From the NCBI RefSeq assembly GCF_004335015.1, contig NZ_RQRU01000001.1, positions 620,001-684,000 of the forward strand: DNA of 64,000 nucleotides, read 5' to 3'. The DNA is from Psychrobacter pygoscelis. GTDB taxonomy: Bacteria > Pseudomonadota > Gammaproteobacteria > Pseudomonadales > Moraxellaceae. The notes beneath the pieces were generated by a model. It was not told the DNA's origin, made no database searches, and saw only the letters and a list, made by a program, of their open reading frames with translations. Below are positions 1 through 9,329 of this stretch, piece after piece (within the stretch, counting starts at the first letter, position 1; each line of letters opens with the position of its first letter). Both the position numbers and the translations under genes were made by a program.

Positions 1-1875
1 GTAGTCGACTGCGTTTAACAGTAGCTTTTCCTCACGATCTACAGTGCGATTGCCGGTAAAATCAGCCAGATCTTTAGCTAGGTTTAAATAGCGTGGGATA
101 CCTTGCTCACTACCAATTGCTTGGTCAGTTGACTCCTTATGATTCTGCCAAGCTGTTAGCGCCACATGCTCATTAAAGATCTCACTAGGGTGACTATAAT
201 CGAAGCCATCTAACCCCATTCGTTGAGCCACTTGCGAGAGAATCCACCAGTCAGGTTTGGCCTCGCCTGCAGGTGCTAATAGTGCTCGCTGTCTTGAAAT
301 ACGCCGCTCTGAGTTGGTCACTGTTCCGGACTTCTCGCCCCAACCTTGGGCAGGGAGCACTATATCAGCACAGTCCACAGTATCGCTGTCTTTGGAGCAG
401 TCTGAGACGATCACTAAATCGCACTCGCTTAGTGCGCGGCGAAACTTATCCGCTTCAGGTAGGCTAACTACTGGGTTGGTTGCCATGATCCAGATGGCTT
501 TGATCCGGCCATCCAAGATGGCATCAGCGGCATCACAGGCTTTGACCCCATGTTCAGCGTTAATCACTTGCGGTGCTTGCCAAAAGTCAGCTACTGCCTG
601 CCGATGCTCCGTATTATCTAAGTCCAGATGAGCTGCGAGCAAATTGGCAAGAGCGCCGACCTCTCTGCCTCCCATGGCATTGGGCTGACCCGTTAAGGAG
701 AACGGGCTGGCCCCTACTTTTCCAACTCGTCCGGTTAGCAGGTGGGTATTGGTAATGGCGTTGACTTTATCAGTACCACTGCTTGATTGGTTAACCCCCA
801 TACTAAAGGCAGTGACGGTCTTAGGGTTCGCTGCTACCAATTCGTAAAACTGACGAATTATCTCCGCGTCTACTTGGCAAGCTTTAGCAACTGCCTCGAT
901 TGACCAATCCTTGGCAGCAGTTAGCGCCGCCTCTAAACCTTGACAATGCTTGGCGTAGTCAGTATCACGGCAACCTCGCTGCTCTAGATAATTCAGCAAA
1001 CCATTGTAGAGATGAGTATCGGTACCTGCCGCGATGGGCAAATGAAGGTCGGCGAATTCGCAAGAGCCCGTACGCCTAGGGTCGATCACCACCAGCTTAA
1101 TATCTGGATTGGTCTGCTTGGCCTTTAAAAAACGCCCAAACAATATAGGATGACACCACGCCATATTGGAGCCAACCAATACCAACAGCTCACAAGCTTC
1201 TAAATCTTCGTAATTGCCGGGTACTAGGTCTGCACCGAAAGCACGCTTATGCCCTGCCACCGCTGATGACATACATAGCCGTGAGTTTGAGTCGATATTA
1301 TTATTGCCGATGAAGCCTTTGATGAATTTATTGGCGACATAATAGTCTTCGGTCAGCAGCTGACCTGACACATAGAACATCACACTATTACGGCCATGCT
1401 CCATAATCGTATCGTTTAAGCGCGTGGCAATGTCATCGAGGACCACGTCCCAATCCGCAGGTGTAGTCGCCGATTTAACAGGGTTAATTTGGGATTGCGT
1501 GGCTGGTAAATTAGAATCAATCGGGGTGTGCCCACGTATTTTTTTATAATAGTAGCTTTGATTGTAATAAGGTTGAGTAATTCGGCGCTCAACGCCTAAT
1601 GTCTCTGCTAGGGCGCTACCCTTAGAGCACAGCTTGCCAAAGTTGGCCGGATGATCGGGGTCACCTTTCACACTCACGCCACCAGAATTTTGATCGACAG
1701 TAGCTAATACGCCGCAGCCGACACCACAATAAGGGCAGGTGGTACGAATGGTTTTGACGTTTGTTTTTTGGGCCATACCTTCTTTATCAGATAGCGCTAA
1801 AGTATCAGAAAGGGTTACCGTAGCGATACTTTGAGCTTTGATCTCGGGTGTTTCTTGTTCAATAACACAGTTCAT
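1..1875 (-). CDS. nasA: Assimilatory nitrate reductase catalytic subunit (C-terminal end outside window)
   Basis: Reduces nitrate to nitrite in the cytoplasm for nitrogen assimilation. The frame is open from ATG at 1875 through the window edge (625 codons); the family is usually about 900 residues, so the C-terminus is missing here. Near the N-terminus CPYCGVGCGV and a later GKLCSKG give the cysteines of the [4Fe-4S] site, followed by a molybdopterin oxidoreductase body (SNSRLCMSSAV, VVIDPRRTGSCEFADLHLPI, GMGVNQSS-like segment, GQPNAMGGREVG). A GGAGG-like ribosome site lies just ahead of ATG. It starts two bases after the stop of the FAD oxidoreductase gene, so the two are translationally linked, and that oxidoreductase is the likely electron donor. 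Last gene in view of a narK-kinase-oxidoreductase-nasA operon. Confidence 0.95.
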   Translation of the reverse strand, partial: MNCVIEQETPEIKAQSIATVTLSDTLALSDKEGMAQKTNVKTIRTTCPYCGVGCGVLATVDQNSGGVSVKGDPDHPANFGKLCSKGSALAETLGVERRITQPYYNQSYYYKKIRGHTPIDSNLPATQSQINPVKSATTPADWDVVLDDIATRLNDTIMEHGRNSVMFYVSGQLLTEDYYVANKFIKGFIGNNNIDSNSRLCMSSAVAGHKRAFGADLVPGNYEDLEACELLVLVGSNMAWCHPILFGRFLKAKQTNPDIKLVVIDPRRTGSCEFADLHLPIAAGTDTHLYNGLLNYLEQRGCRDTDYAKHCQGLEAALTAAKDWSIEAVAKACQVDAEIIRQFYELVAANPKTVTAFSMGVNQSSSGTDKVNAITNTHLLTGRVGKVGASPFSLTGQPNAMGGREVGALANLLAAHLDLDNTEHRQAVADFWQAPQVINAEHGVKACDAADAILDGRIKAIWIMATNPVVSLPEADKFRRALSECDLVIVSDCSKDSDTVDCADIVLPAQGWGEKSGTVTNSERRISRQRALLAPAGEAKPDWWILSQVAQRMGLDGFDYSHPSEIFNEHVALTAWQNHKESTDQAIGSEQGIPRYLNLAKDLADFTGNRTVDREEKLLLNAVDY

Positions 1876-1877
1876 AG

Positions 1878-3425
1878 TTATACTACCTCCTTTAGTTGCT
1901 CAGAGCTCGCCTCATCTGCTGAGTCTGTCACTGCCAAGGTATTATTGTTCTTTGCTACTGAATCGCTCTCTGCTTGTTTGGGCATGACTAAAGCCACATC
2001 ATCCTCTTGCAACGCCTGCAAATCGCAATACGCTTCCCCGTAAATAAGATCATCTTTAACAGTCGTAATATCTGTTTGCTCGGTAATTAATTGACTGTAA
2101 AAGCCGCCTTCTGTTACCTCGCCGTATAACACCGCGCCAACAAGCCTATTATCTTTAATATAAAGGCATTGGTAATGATCGCTATCAAGTTGCCGGTAGA
2201 CAATGGTCTCCACCTCATCGCGCTCCGCCTCATCAAAGGCTATCTGACCAGCTGAAAATGCAGAGACGCCTGAGACTTTGAGCTTTAGCGATAGCGGCTT
2301 GCTGACATAAGGCTGCCAGCTTTCTTTGCTGGAGCTTAAAACGGTGACTAGAGTATCAACCTGCTGATTGACTGGCGCAACCATACCAAACAGCTCTTCA
2401 TTAAGCTCAACACACTCCCCTATGGCATAGACGTTAGGGGCGCTGGTATGCATACAGTCATCGACAACGATGCCGCGATTAACCTCAATACCGCTATCTT
2501 TTGCCACCACCGTATTGGGCACCACCCCGACAGCCATCACGATGAAGTCTGCGGGAATTCGGCGACCATCGTTCATCATCAGCCCAGTCACGTCACCTGC
2601 ATCATTGACCTCTATACTCTTAGACATGGCTGAGACCTCCAAACCAACGTCACGTCTGGCTAATTCGGCTTGAAGTAGCTCAGCAGCAGGCAGATCCAGC
2701 TGTTGATTGAGAACGTAGTCATCAACATGAATTACGGTCATTTTTCCGCCTTGCTTGGCGAGGGCGCAGGCCGCCTCTAATCCTAGAACACCACCACCAA
2801 TTACCAGCCCTGTCTTGCCCTGCTTTGCATATTCAGTCAAGGCTGTTACGTCTGCCAAGTCACGAAAAACATGAACGGCTTTGGCATCGTGATTGGGAAA
2901 GGGAATGACTTTAGCTGTAGAGCCAGTTGCCAGTACTAGCTTGGCATAACTGAGCACCTGACCATCATCCAATGTTAGCCGCTGATGCTGGGTGTCAATC
3001 GATGCCACGGCCACGCCTGCAATAACATGGATGCCTAGCGCTTTGTAGTCAGACTTATCATACAAATAAGTCGCGTCAAACTCCTTCTCTCCAGCCAATA
3101 CAGGAGACAGCATAATTCGGTTATAGCCAACTTGTGGCTCCTTACTAATCAACGTTATTGAAAGAGCGTCATTGCTATCTACAGATTGCCAAGCGCGTGC
3201 CAGCTCTATCGCCAGACGGCTGCCTGCCATGCCTGCACCGATGATTACTACGCCAGCATCGGCTACCACAGTGTTGGGCAATTGAAATTCAGAGCTATCG
3301 GATAAAGAGTTCGTGGCAGTCGCATTAACAGTCGATGCGGCATGATTTTTAGCGTCATCGATTGATGAATCAGTGGGTGCAACAGTAGAGGGTGATGACA
3401 TGGACGTAGCGGCGGCTTGCGACAT
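1878..3425 (-). CDS. FAD/NAD(P)H-dependent oxidoreductase, likely electron-transfer partner of nitrate reductase
   Basis: 515 residues. After a Ser/Thr/Ala-rich tail of about 55 residues comes a dinucleotide-binding motif VVIIGAGMAGSRLA (FAD), a second one, GLVIGGGVLGLEAACAL (NAD(P)H), and a conserved VYAIGECVEL near residue 330. This is the pyridine nucleotide-disulphide oxidoreductase fold shared with the N-terminal half of NirB and with NasB/rubredoxin reductases. It lacks the BFD-like [2Fe-2S] and sulfite-reductase domains of NirB. Its position directly before nasA (2-bp gap) and after the kinase gene suggests it passes electrons from NAD(P)H to NasA. That role is inferred from context; the enzyme class is clear. 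Confidence 0.85.
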   Translation of the reverse strand: MSQAAATSMSSPSTVAPTDSSIDDAKNHAASTVNATATNSLSDSSEFQLPNTVVADAGVVIIGAGMAGSRLAIELARAWQSVDSNDALSITLISKEPQVGYNRIMLSPVLAGEKEFDATYLYDKSDYKALGIHVIAGVAVASIDTQHQRLTLDDGQVLSYAKLVLATGSTAKVIPFPNHDAKAVHVFRDLADVTALTEYAKQGKTGLVIGGGVLGLEAACALAKQGGKMTVIHVDDYVLNQQLDLPAAELLQAELARRDVGLEVSAMSKSIEVNDAGDVTGLMMNDGRRIPADFIVMAVGVVPNTVVAKDSGIEVNRGIVVDDCMHTSAPNVYAIGECVELNEELFGMVAPVNQQVDTLVTVLSSSKESWQPYVSKPLSLKLKVSGVSAFSAGQIAFDEAERDEVETIVYRQLDSDHYQCLYIKDNRLVGAVLYGEVTEGGFYSQLITEQTDITTVKDDLIYGEAYCDLQALQEDDVALVMPKQAESDSVAKNNNTLAVTDSADEASSEQLKEVV

Positions 3426-3452
3426 GGTGAACCTTAGCCGCTCATAGCAGCA

Positions 3453-5663
3453 TTAAGAAAAGGACAAAAGTCTTATCAATAAAATAATGATAATAATGCC
3501 TTGAATGAAGCAAATGCCGTGCCAGACCAGGAGTGGGTTCCGCTTAATCAACGGCTCCGGATCACTTAGTGTCGCTGAATTATCCGGATTAAAGTCTTGT
3601 AAAAATTCGCCGATTGCTTGATATCGAGCATTGGTATTGGAATGCAAAGCGCGCATCAACGCCTGCTGACTGGAAGCTGGTACTCGATGCTGACGCAGTA
3701 ATTGGGCAGGTACGATCAAGGATTGAGAGGGATTCATCAACGCTTGTGAGCTAAAAGGTAGCTTCCCCGTCAGAAGCTCAAAGCCGATCACTGCTATTGA
3801 AAATAGGTCAGAATGCACTCCTTTTGGTGCATCGGTGTAGTATTCTGGTGCAGCATAATGCAGGTCGCCATTGGGCGGCCGAGTACTGTCTTTCAAAATG
3901 GACGAGCTGGCTGAACCAAAATCAATCAGTTTTACCGCACCAGACTTGGTCAGTAGGACATTTTCCGGCTTGATGTCTTGATGTAAGAGATAATTGCGGT
4001 GCATCACGCGCACCGCCATGCCAATCTTAGTGAGTAGATCGTGCGTTTGCCAGACATCACAAGGCGCATGCCGCTCTATAAAGGTACGCAGACTCTCGCC
4101 GTCGATATATTCGGTAAGGTGATATAGATAAGGTGAACTTGCTGGCACAGGATAGTAGCGCAGTAGTCCCGAGCTTGGAGCGGCTGGTGCACTATATTGA
4201 CCAGTATCTTGCTCCATATTGAACAGCGAGGCAGTGCCTGAGTTAGCGGATAAGCGATTGGGATCATTTTGGTTATACGCTGTTTGGCCGGCACGCTGAT
4301 ATTTAGACAGACTAAGGCCAATTTTGCGCTCTTTTAAAAACTCACGTAGATAGTGACCATCGTCCACCGTATGCATGCTAGGAGCCTTTAGTACAAACTC
4401 ATGCTTCGCATCATCGTGAACAAGATATACCTCGCTTCGAGCGGTACAAGCAATAACATCAACGACAGTAAAACCATCTATACTATCGCCTATTTGCAGC
4501 CCTGTCGGCAGCCGATATTGTGTCAGGTTACTGGCTGGATTTTCGCTAGTATTAACCACAACGCAACCTTCTAAACCTACTTCATTGGTTGAATCTGCCA
4601 GTCGTGATTGGGCGGTCATTCCCAGCAACACCACACTAAGATTGTCGTTACTGCCAGCTTCAAAAGCTTGATTGCACAGCTTTTTGCTAATCTGACAACT
4701 TAATAGCTCAGCGTTTAGGCGACTGGGCGTGGCAAATAGCTCAGTGCTATACGTGCATAAATCAAACTGCATCTCGATAGGATCAATACTCTCATAAACC
4801 CCATCGGTCATAAGCGCTAAGCACTCATTTTGGTGTAAAGTAAACACCGTCTGCTGCAGATCGATATCGGTATCAGCGCCAAGCGCTGCGGATAAGGCCC
4901 CTTTATCCTGACCATGGTGGATTCGGTAATCCGTCGTTAGTATCGTTAAGCTATTTGCAGTCACGCGATAAATTCGCGAGTCCCCAGTATGAAACAGGTG
5001 AATGCGATCACCAATACACAGCACACCAGACAAGGTAGATAACAAGGGTGGCACGCGCTGATAGGCTTGCGAGAAGTAAAGCGAATCGTTGGCTTTGTTT
5101 ACCGCCAATTGTATCAAGCTCGCCACTTGCTCATCATCAAAGCTCATAGAGTCAGTATAGTCATGACCTTTATTGACAGCTTTCCTATTCACTGTTTGCG
5201 CTTGCTTTGAAGCTAAGCCATTAGTGGCGTTTTGCAGTTGATATGATGTTGAGTCTGAGTCTGCAGGCGACGTCTGACTTTGCGACTCGGCCAGTTGTGC
5301 TAATTCTTGCGTTATCTTATGCGCGATGGTATTGATTGCCAATCGACTGGCTTGCTTGGGGAACTGACACGCACTTACCCCATCAGCCAATAAGACAAGT
5401 ATCGGATGCTGACTAGGTGTTAGCCTGCGTAGCGTATTATTATTGCCGCTGCTATGAAGCTCTGGTAGGCAGGTGGTAATCAGAACACTATCTTGATTTT
5501 CTGACTTGCGTCCTGCTACAGAATATAAGTCAAACCACCACAGTGCATCACTAGCACTGTGGTGGTTTGGGAGTTCGTCTAGGACTTTTGAGACTCGCCT
5601 AGACTCCAAATCAGACGTTAAGTTAGGCTCTTGGCTAAGTTTTTGACTAACAGTTGCGTTCAA
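3453..5663 (-). CDS. Bifunctional PP2C-type phosphatase / Ser-Thr protein kinase, C-terminal membrane anchor
   Basis: 736 residues with two signalling domains. Residues roughly 40-345 form a PP2C phosphatase (VAGRKSENQDS, LLADGVSACQFPKQAS, HTGDSRIYRV, LMTDGVYES, SNDNLSVVLLG supply the metal aspartates). Residues about 395-690 form a kinase: HQDIKPENV has the catalytic Asp563, IDFGSAS has Asp581, and YAAPEYY is the activation-loop end. A final hydrophobic segment (WHGICFIQGIIIIILL) predicts membrane tethering. The start is TTG at 5663, supported by AAGGA six bases upstream. It lies between narK (32 bp) and the oxidoreductase (27 bp), so it should be co-expressed with nitrate assimilation. Such fusions are known beside narK/nas genes in Pseudomonas relatives; the substrate is not known to me. 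Confidence 0.88.
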   Translation of the reverse strand: MNATVSQKLSQEPNLTSDLESRRVSKVLDELPNHHSASDALWWFDLYSVAGRKSENQDSVLITTCLPELHSSGNNNTLRRLTPSQHPILVLLADGVSACQFPKQASRLAINTIAHKITQELAQLAESQSQTSPADSDSTSYQLQNATNGLASKQAQTVNRKAVNKGHDYTDSMSFDDEQVASLIQLAVNKANDSLYFSQAYQRVPPLLSTLSGVLCIGDRIHLFHTGDSRIYRVTANSLTILTTDYRIHHGQDKGALSAALGADTDIDLQQTVFTLHQNECLALMTDGVYESIDPIEMQFDLCTYSTELFATPSRLNAELLSCQISKKLCNQAFEAGSNDNLSVVLLGMTAQSRLADSTNEVGLEGCVVVNTSENPASNLTQYRLPTGLQIGDSIDGFTVVDVIACTARSEVYLVHDDAKHEFVLKAPSMHTVDDGHYLREFLKERKIGLSLSKYQRAGQTAYNQNDPNRLSANSGTASLFNMEQDTGQYSAPAAPSSGLLRYYPVPASSPYLYHLTEYIDGESLRTFIERHAPCDVWQTHDLLTKIGMAVRVMHRNYLLHQDIKPENVLLTKSGAVKLIDFGSASSSILKDSTRPPNGDLHYAAPEYYTDAPKGVHSDLFSIAVIGFELLTGKLPFSSQALMNPSQSLIVPAQLLRQHRVPASSQQALMRALHSNTNARYQAIGEFLQDFNPDNSATLSDPEPLIKRNPLLVWHGICFIQGIIIIILLIRLLSFS

Positions 5664-5695
5664 AATAAGTCCTTATGTAATGCTCCAAAGCTCAA

Positions 5696-7195
5696 TTAAC
5701 TGACCTTGATTTCGGCAAAGCTACCATCTGGCATCTCTTCTAAGATGACGCCTTTAGGCTCTTTTAGGAAGAATAGGGCAATGAAACCAACAACGGCTGT
5801 CACTGCTATCACCATAAAGAACACTTTATACGACACGAGACTTAAAATCGTTAAGTAAACTACTGAGCCGACATTACCATAAGCGCCGGTCATGCCAGCG
5901 AATTGACCTGTCATACTGCGCTTGATAAGAGGAATCACTGCGAATACTGCACCCTCGCCTGCTTGTACAAAGAATGAGCAGAACATAGTAATTAATAGCG
6001 CAAGGGCTATTGGCCAAGTGGAATCTACGATACCCATTAAGAAGTAGCCTAATGCTAATCCTGCCGTGAGAATCAGTAAGGTAATCTTGCGACCGAACTT
6101 ATCACTGAGCCAGCCGCCGCCCGGACGCGACATGAGATTCATAAAAGCATACGACGAGGCCAGTAGCCCAGCCATCACCACAGACACCTCAAAAGTCTCA
6201 AGGAAGAACAACGGCAGCATGGATACGACGGCAAGCTCTGAACCAAAGGTCGCAAAATACAAGATATTCAAAATACCGACCTGCTTAAAGTCATATCGGT
6301 GAGCTTCTGGCACCTCATTAATAAAGACGTCTTGGTTAAAGCGGTAGCTGGTAATAAATTCATAAATGTATAAAACACCAAGACCAAGATAGACCATATT
6401 GACCGCAGACTGCGTTAACAAGCTTACGCCCGCAGGAGACAGCTTCCATGCTAATAGTGCCAATGCCAAATACATTGGCAACTTAAAGACCATCATGAGC
6501 CAAAAGTCGCTTTTTGAAGTGACAGTCATCGCGCCAGACTTTTTAGGTTTAAAGTAAGTCGCGCCTTTGGGTGTATTGCGAACAAACTTATAGAACAGCA
6601 CACTATAAAGCATCATCACGACGCCAGAGGTGGCACAGGCATAGCGCCAACTATTGTCTCCACCAAAGTAAGCGGCAAAGCCGACAGCAAGCGTCGGCAA
6701 GAGCATGGCGGCTGCAGCTGAACCGAAATTACCCCAGCCGCCGTAAATGCCCTCGGCTGCACCAAGCTCACTGGCAGGGAACCAGTCACTCATCAAGCGG
6801 ATACCGACCACAAAGCCTGCACCGACAAAGCCAAGTAAAAAGCGTGATAACGCTAGAGTATTGTAGTCTTGCGCAAAGGCGAAGGTGAAACAGGGAATCG
6901 CGCCGATAGCGAGAATGGCGGCGTAGACGATGCGCGGACCGAAACGATCCGTCAGCATGCCAATGATGACGCGAGCCGGAATCGTCAAGGCGACGTTAAG
7001 GATTAGTAAGGTTTTGACTTGATCTTTACTCAAGTTCATGCTCTCGCCAATCGCTGAGAGAAATGGTGCGTGGTTGAACCAGACAAAGAAGGTGAGGAAA
7101 AAAGCCATCCAGCCTAAATGGAGGATTTTATTTTTGCCTGCAAAGGATAAGACGTTGAGCTTACCTCCTGAAGATTCGGGGACTGATGATGACAT
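5696..7195 (-). CDS. narK: Nitrate/nitrite transporter, NNP family MFS
   Basis: 499 residues and about 12 predicted membrane helices. The nitrate-porter pattern is visible in GFVGAGFVVGIRLMSDWFP followed by EGIYGGWGNFGSAAAAMLLP, and a second glycine-rich signature GMTGAYGNVGSVVYL lies near the C-terminus. Basic loops RFGPRIV and KFGRKIT fit the MFS pattern. It takes up nitrate and possibly exports nitrite. It is the first gene of the minus-strand assimilation operon; its promoter must lie in 7196-7905. Dissimilatory nar genes are not seen in the window, so an assimilatory role fits best. ATG at 7195 is preceded by AAGGAAG. Confidence 0.92.
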   Translation of the reverse strand: MSSSVPESSGGKLNVLSFAGKNKILHLGWMAFFLTFFVWFNHAPFLSAIGESMNLSKDQVKTLLILNVALTIPARVIIGMLTDRFGPRIVYAAILAIGAIPCFTFAFAQDYNTLALSRFLLGFVGAGFVVGIRLMSDWFPASELGAAEGIYGGWGNFGSAAAAMLLPTLAVGFAAYFGGDNSWRYACATSGVVMMLYSVLFYKFVRNTPKGATYFKPKKSGAMTVTSKSDFWLMMVFKLPMYLALALLAWKLSPAGVSLLTQSAVNMVYLGLGVLYIYEFITSYRFNQDVFINEVPEAHRYDFKQVGILNILYFATFGSELAVVSMLPLFFLETFEVSVVMAGLLASSYAFMNLMSRPGGGWLSDKFGRKITLLILTAGLALGYFLMGIVDSTWPIALALLITMFCSFFVQAGEGAVFAVIPLIKRSMTGQFAGMTGAYGNVGSVVYLTILSLVSYKVFFMVIAVTAVVGFIALFFLKEPKGVILEEMPDGSFAEIKVS

Positions 7196-7905
7196 AGATG
7201 ACTTCCTTGGATTGGCTAAGTTTAGCTATGGTTAACTATTTGCTCATTCTCTAAAGTGAGGAACGCAATAGTTATGATAACTAGAGCTTTGCAATGCCTA
7301 TGCCATCTGCTAATTTTTGTGTGGAATTAATTCATCGTTGTCGTGGGGCTTCAAAGTAGATTGTAGAAACAATTTTTTTGAATTTATAGGGTATAGTACA
7401 TACATTTAGGCGCTATTAGCTAAACTTCTAGAGTCTAAATATTGGATATTGTGATGTCGATGGATTGTTGTTAAACCTTTAGCCAACCTACCTTTGATAG
7501 CATCCCTCCCCTATTCATAGGCACTAGGAGCTTAACTTAAATTACCTATGATTGGCTAATCTTAAATCGGAGGTTTTTGCGGCCTACCGTATGCCTTTAT
7601 GTAGGTTAATAAAAATAAAGGTTATTAATTATTGAATTGAGTGACTAATGTTGACAACAATAACTTATCGATTGACTAAGTTGGGGCGTTAAAAAGTGGC
7701 TTAAGGTTAAAATTGCACCAAATTGTGTTCAATCTGACCCAATATATGGCAATTATCGAACATATAGTCGGTCTTAACAGCCACAAGACTAAATATATTA
7801 CTAATACTCATATTAAACCTTATAGAATTTTAACCTTATATTAAAACTAATGAATGGATAGTTGGAAAGATCAGCTATAAGTTATTAAGTAGTAGCTAAA
7901 TATAG
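7196..7905. other. Intergenic region upstream of narK
   Basis: About 710 bp, AT-rich, with no convincing gene on either strand. It must hold the promoter and control sites of the narK operon. I could not identify a specific activator site. Short ORFs crossing the narK start are shadows. Confidence 0.6.
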
Positions 7906-8577
7906 TTAACACTCTATATCATCTGGCTCTAGAACAACATAATCAATAATTTTAGTTGTCTCCTCTATTTCGTTAATTTTTTTTATCACGTCTATATAGA
8001 AGTAAATTAAAAATATAAGCTCAAATACATATAATACTCCTGTATTATAATACTCATAAGTAAAGAAGCTATTACCCTGATATGCATCTAGTGTACTGAA
8101 TACGAATCCCGCCATACTAGCTACAATAAGTAAAACCATTAGTTTCCTATGCTTCTCTAATGATTTTTCTTGCTCAAGAATACTCTTATTTATATGCTCA
8201 AGTCTATTTCTAGGTAGCATATGAAAACCACAAGGTAAATAGTTGAGCGACTGATGGATTTTACTCATATTAAATTTGCCATCAAATATTTCGTAAGCAG
8301 TAAGAACATACCTATTTTTTTCATAACTAGTTGTTGAACCTATACACTTCTCAAAATAAATTATTGAAAGCTTCTCACTTAAAATAACTCTAGTATCGTC
8401 ATCAATATACTCTGAACTCAAAGCATCATTAAGATGACGGATTTTTATATTTTTTAAGTAACCAAAGGAATCAATAAACTTAGGAATATATAATACAAAT
8501 AATATAATTCCAATCAGCACTAACCCAGAATAACCTAGATTATCCTGAATAAATTTGAAAAACTCAGTATCTATCAA
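7906..8577 (-). CDS. Hypothetical membrane protein with three predicted helices
   Basis: 223 residues, not recognised. Hydrophobic segments are seen near residues 14-34 (YSGLVLIGIILFVLYIP), 146-165 (LMVLLIVASMAGFVF) and 180-200 (VLYVFELIFLIYFYID); a charged stretch of about 110 residues lies between the first two. The gene is much richer in A+T than the nitrate genes on both sides, which suggests recent arrival. It is alone, divergent from nirB, with a 137-bp palindromic repeat just upstream of its start. No function can be assigned. Confidence 0.6.
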   Translation of the reverse strand: MIDTEFFKFIQDNLGYSGLVLIGIILFVLYIPKFIDSFGYLKNIKIRHLNDALSSEYIDDDTRVILSEKLSIIYFEKCIGSTTSYEKNRYVLTAYEIFDGKFNMSKIHQSLNYLPCGFHMLPRNRLEHINKSILEQEKSLEKHRKLMVLLIVASMAGFVFSTLDAYQGNSFFTYEYYNTGVLYVFELIFLIYFYIDVIKKINEIEETTKIIDYVVLEPDDIEC

Positions 8578-8740
8578 TGTATGCCCACCTTGTCATAATA
8601 CTATTCTTATCACAGTCATTAAAAACGGTATTTAATTTTAAGATAATTTATACGTAAATTAAACATAAAACTCACTACTCTATTTATTATTTAATTAAAA
8701 CCCATAATCTTACTGATTTATTTTTTTCATTAAATTCATA

Positions 8741-8877
8741 TATAGTCAATCCATTTTAGATTTGATGCAGAGTCGCTAGGATGAATTTACGCTTGCCTTA
8801 GTCATATTATGACTTCTGGCCAGTAAATTTATACTAGTGACCCATTTACGTACCAGTTTTAGAGAGGATTGACTATA
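8741..8877. repeat. 137-bp palindromic dispersed element, copy 1
   Basis: Begins TATAGTCAATCC and ends GGATTGACTATA, a perfect 12-bp terminal inverted repeat. The interior is also an imperfect palindrome: AGTCATATTATGACT is at the centre and GAATTTACG on the left mirrors GTAAATTTAT on the right. Copies of the same length are at 43939, 48722 and 51294, with a partial one at 63911. It has no coding capacity. Best described as MITE-like (miniature inverted-repeat transposable element). Confidence 0.85.
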
Positions 8878-8957
8878 TACAGATTATGACTGATTCTCTC
8901 ACTTTCGAGACTGATAACTAGAAATATATTATAGAAGTAGGATTAAATTGTAGAGAT

Positions 8958-8984
8958 AAGCTGGGCATTTTGCCCAGCTTTTTA
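8958..8984 (+). terminator. Factor-independent terminator in the nirB leader
   Basis: AAGCTGGGCA, three-base loop, TGCCCAGCTT, then a T run: a perfect 10-bp stem oriented for plus-strand transcripts. No plus-strand gene lies upstream within 1.8 kb, the neighbour to the left being on the minus strand, so the transcript it stops is probably the nirB leader itself. Nitrate assimilation operons in other Proteobacteria are controlled by NasR/NasT antitermination at such leader terminators; that role here is inference. Confidence 0.8.
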
Positions 8985-9329
8985 TTGTCCGAAACTAAAG
9001 TCTAAAGCGATGGTCGTTTTGAGCGGTATGTTTGCCTTGGGGAGCGGTTTAGCCCTGATGGCAGATACAAGCGGACAGCAGGATTAGCTCCAACATCTCA
9101 ATATGTCAAAACTCCATTCTATTAATAGCCATTTACCCTCGCTGTCTGTCGTTTCTGCATACCTTCTGCCCTTTGTTTGTCTATAAAGAATAAGCTACCA
9201 GTCACCCATAGCAGGTGCTTGGCACGATTATTGAATGCCTTATGTTAGGCAACTGTCTATGGTGATTTGAATCAGGGTGAATTGAGTCAGTAGCTCTACG
9301 ACAGCCACCCCCTAACAAAGGATACAATT
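8985..9329 (+). other. nirB 5' leader region
   Basis: About 345 bp between the leader terminator and nirB ATG. No gene is seen. AAAGGAT, 8-10 bases before the ATG, is the nirB ribosome binding site. Confidence 0.5.

Noticed and set aside
257..755. Plus-strand ORFs opposite nasA
   Set aside because: The minus strand holds an unbroken, motif-bearing nitrate reductase frame; the plus-strand frames have no ribosome sites or recognisable content.
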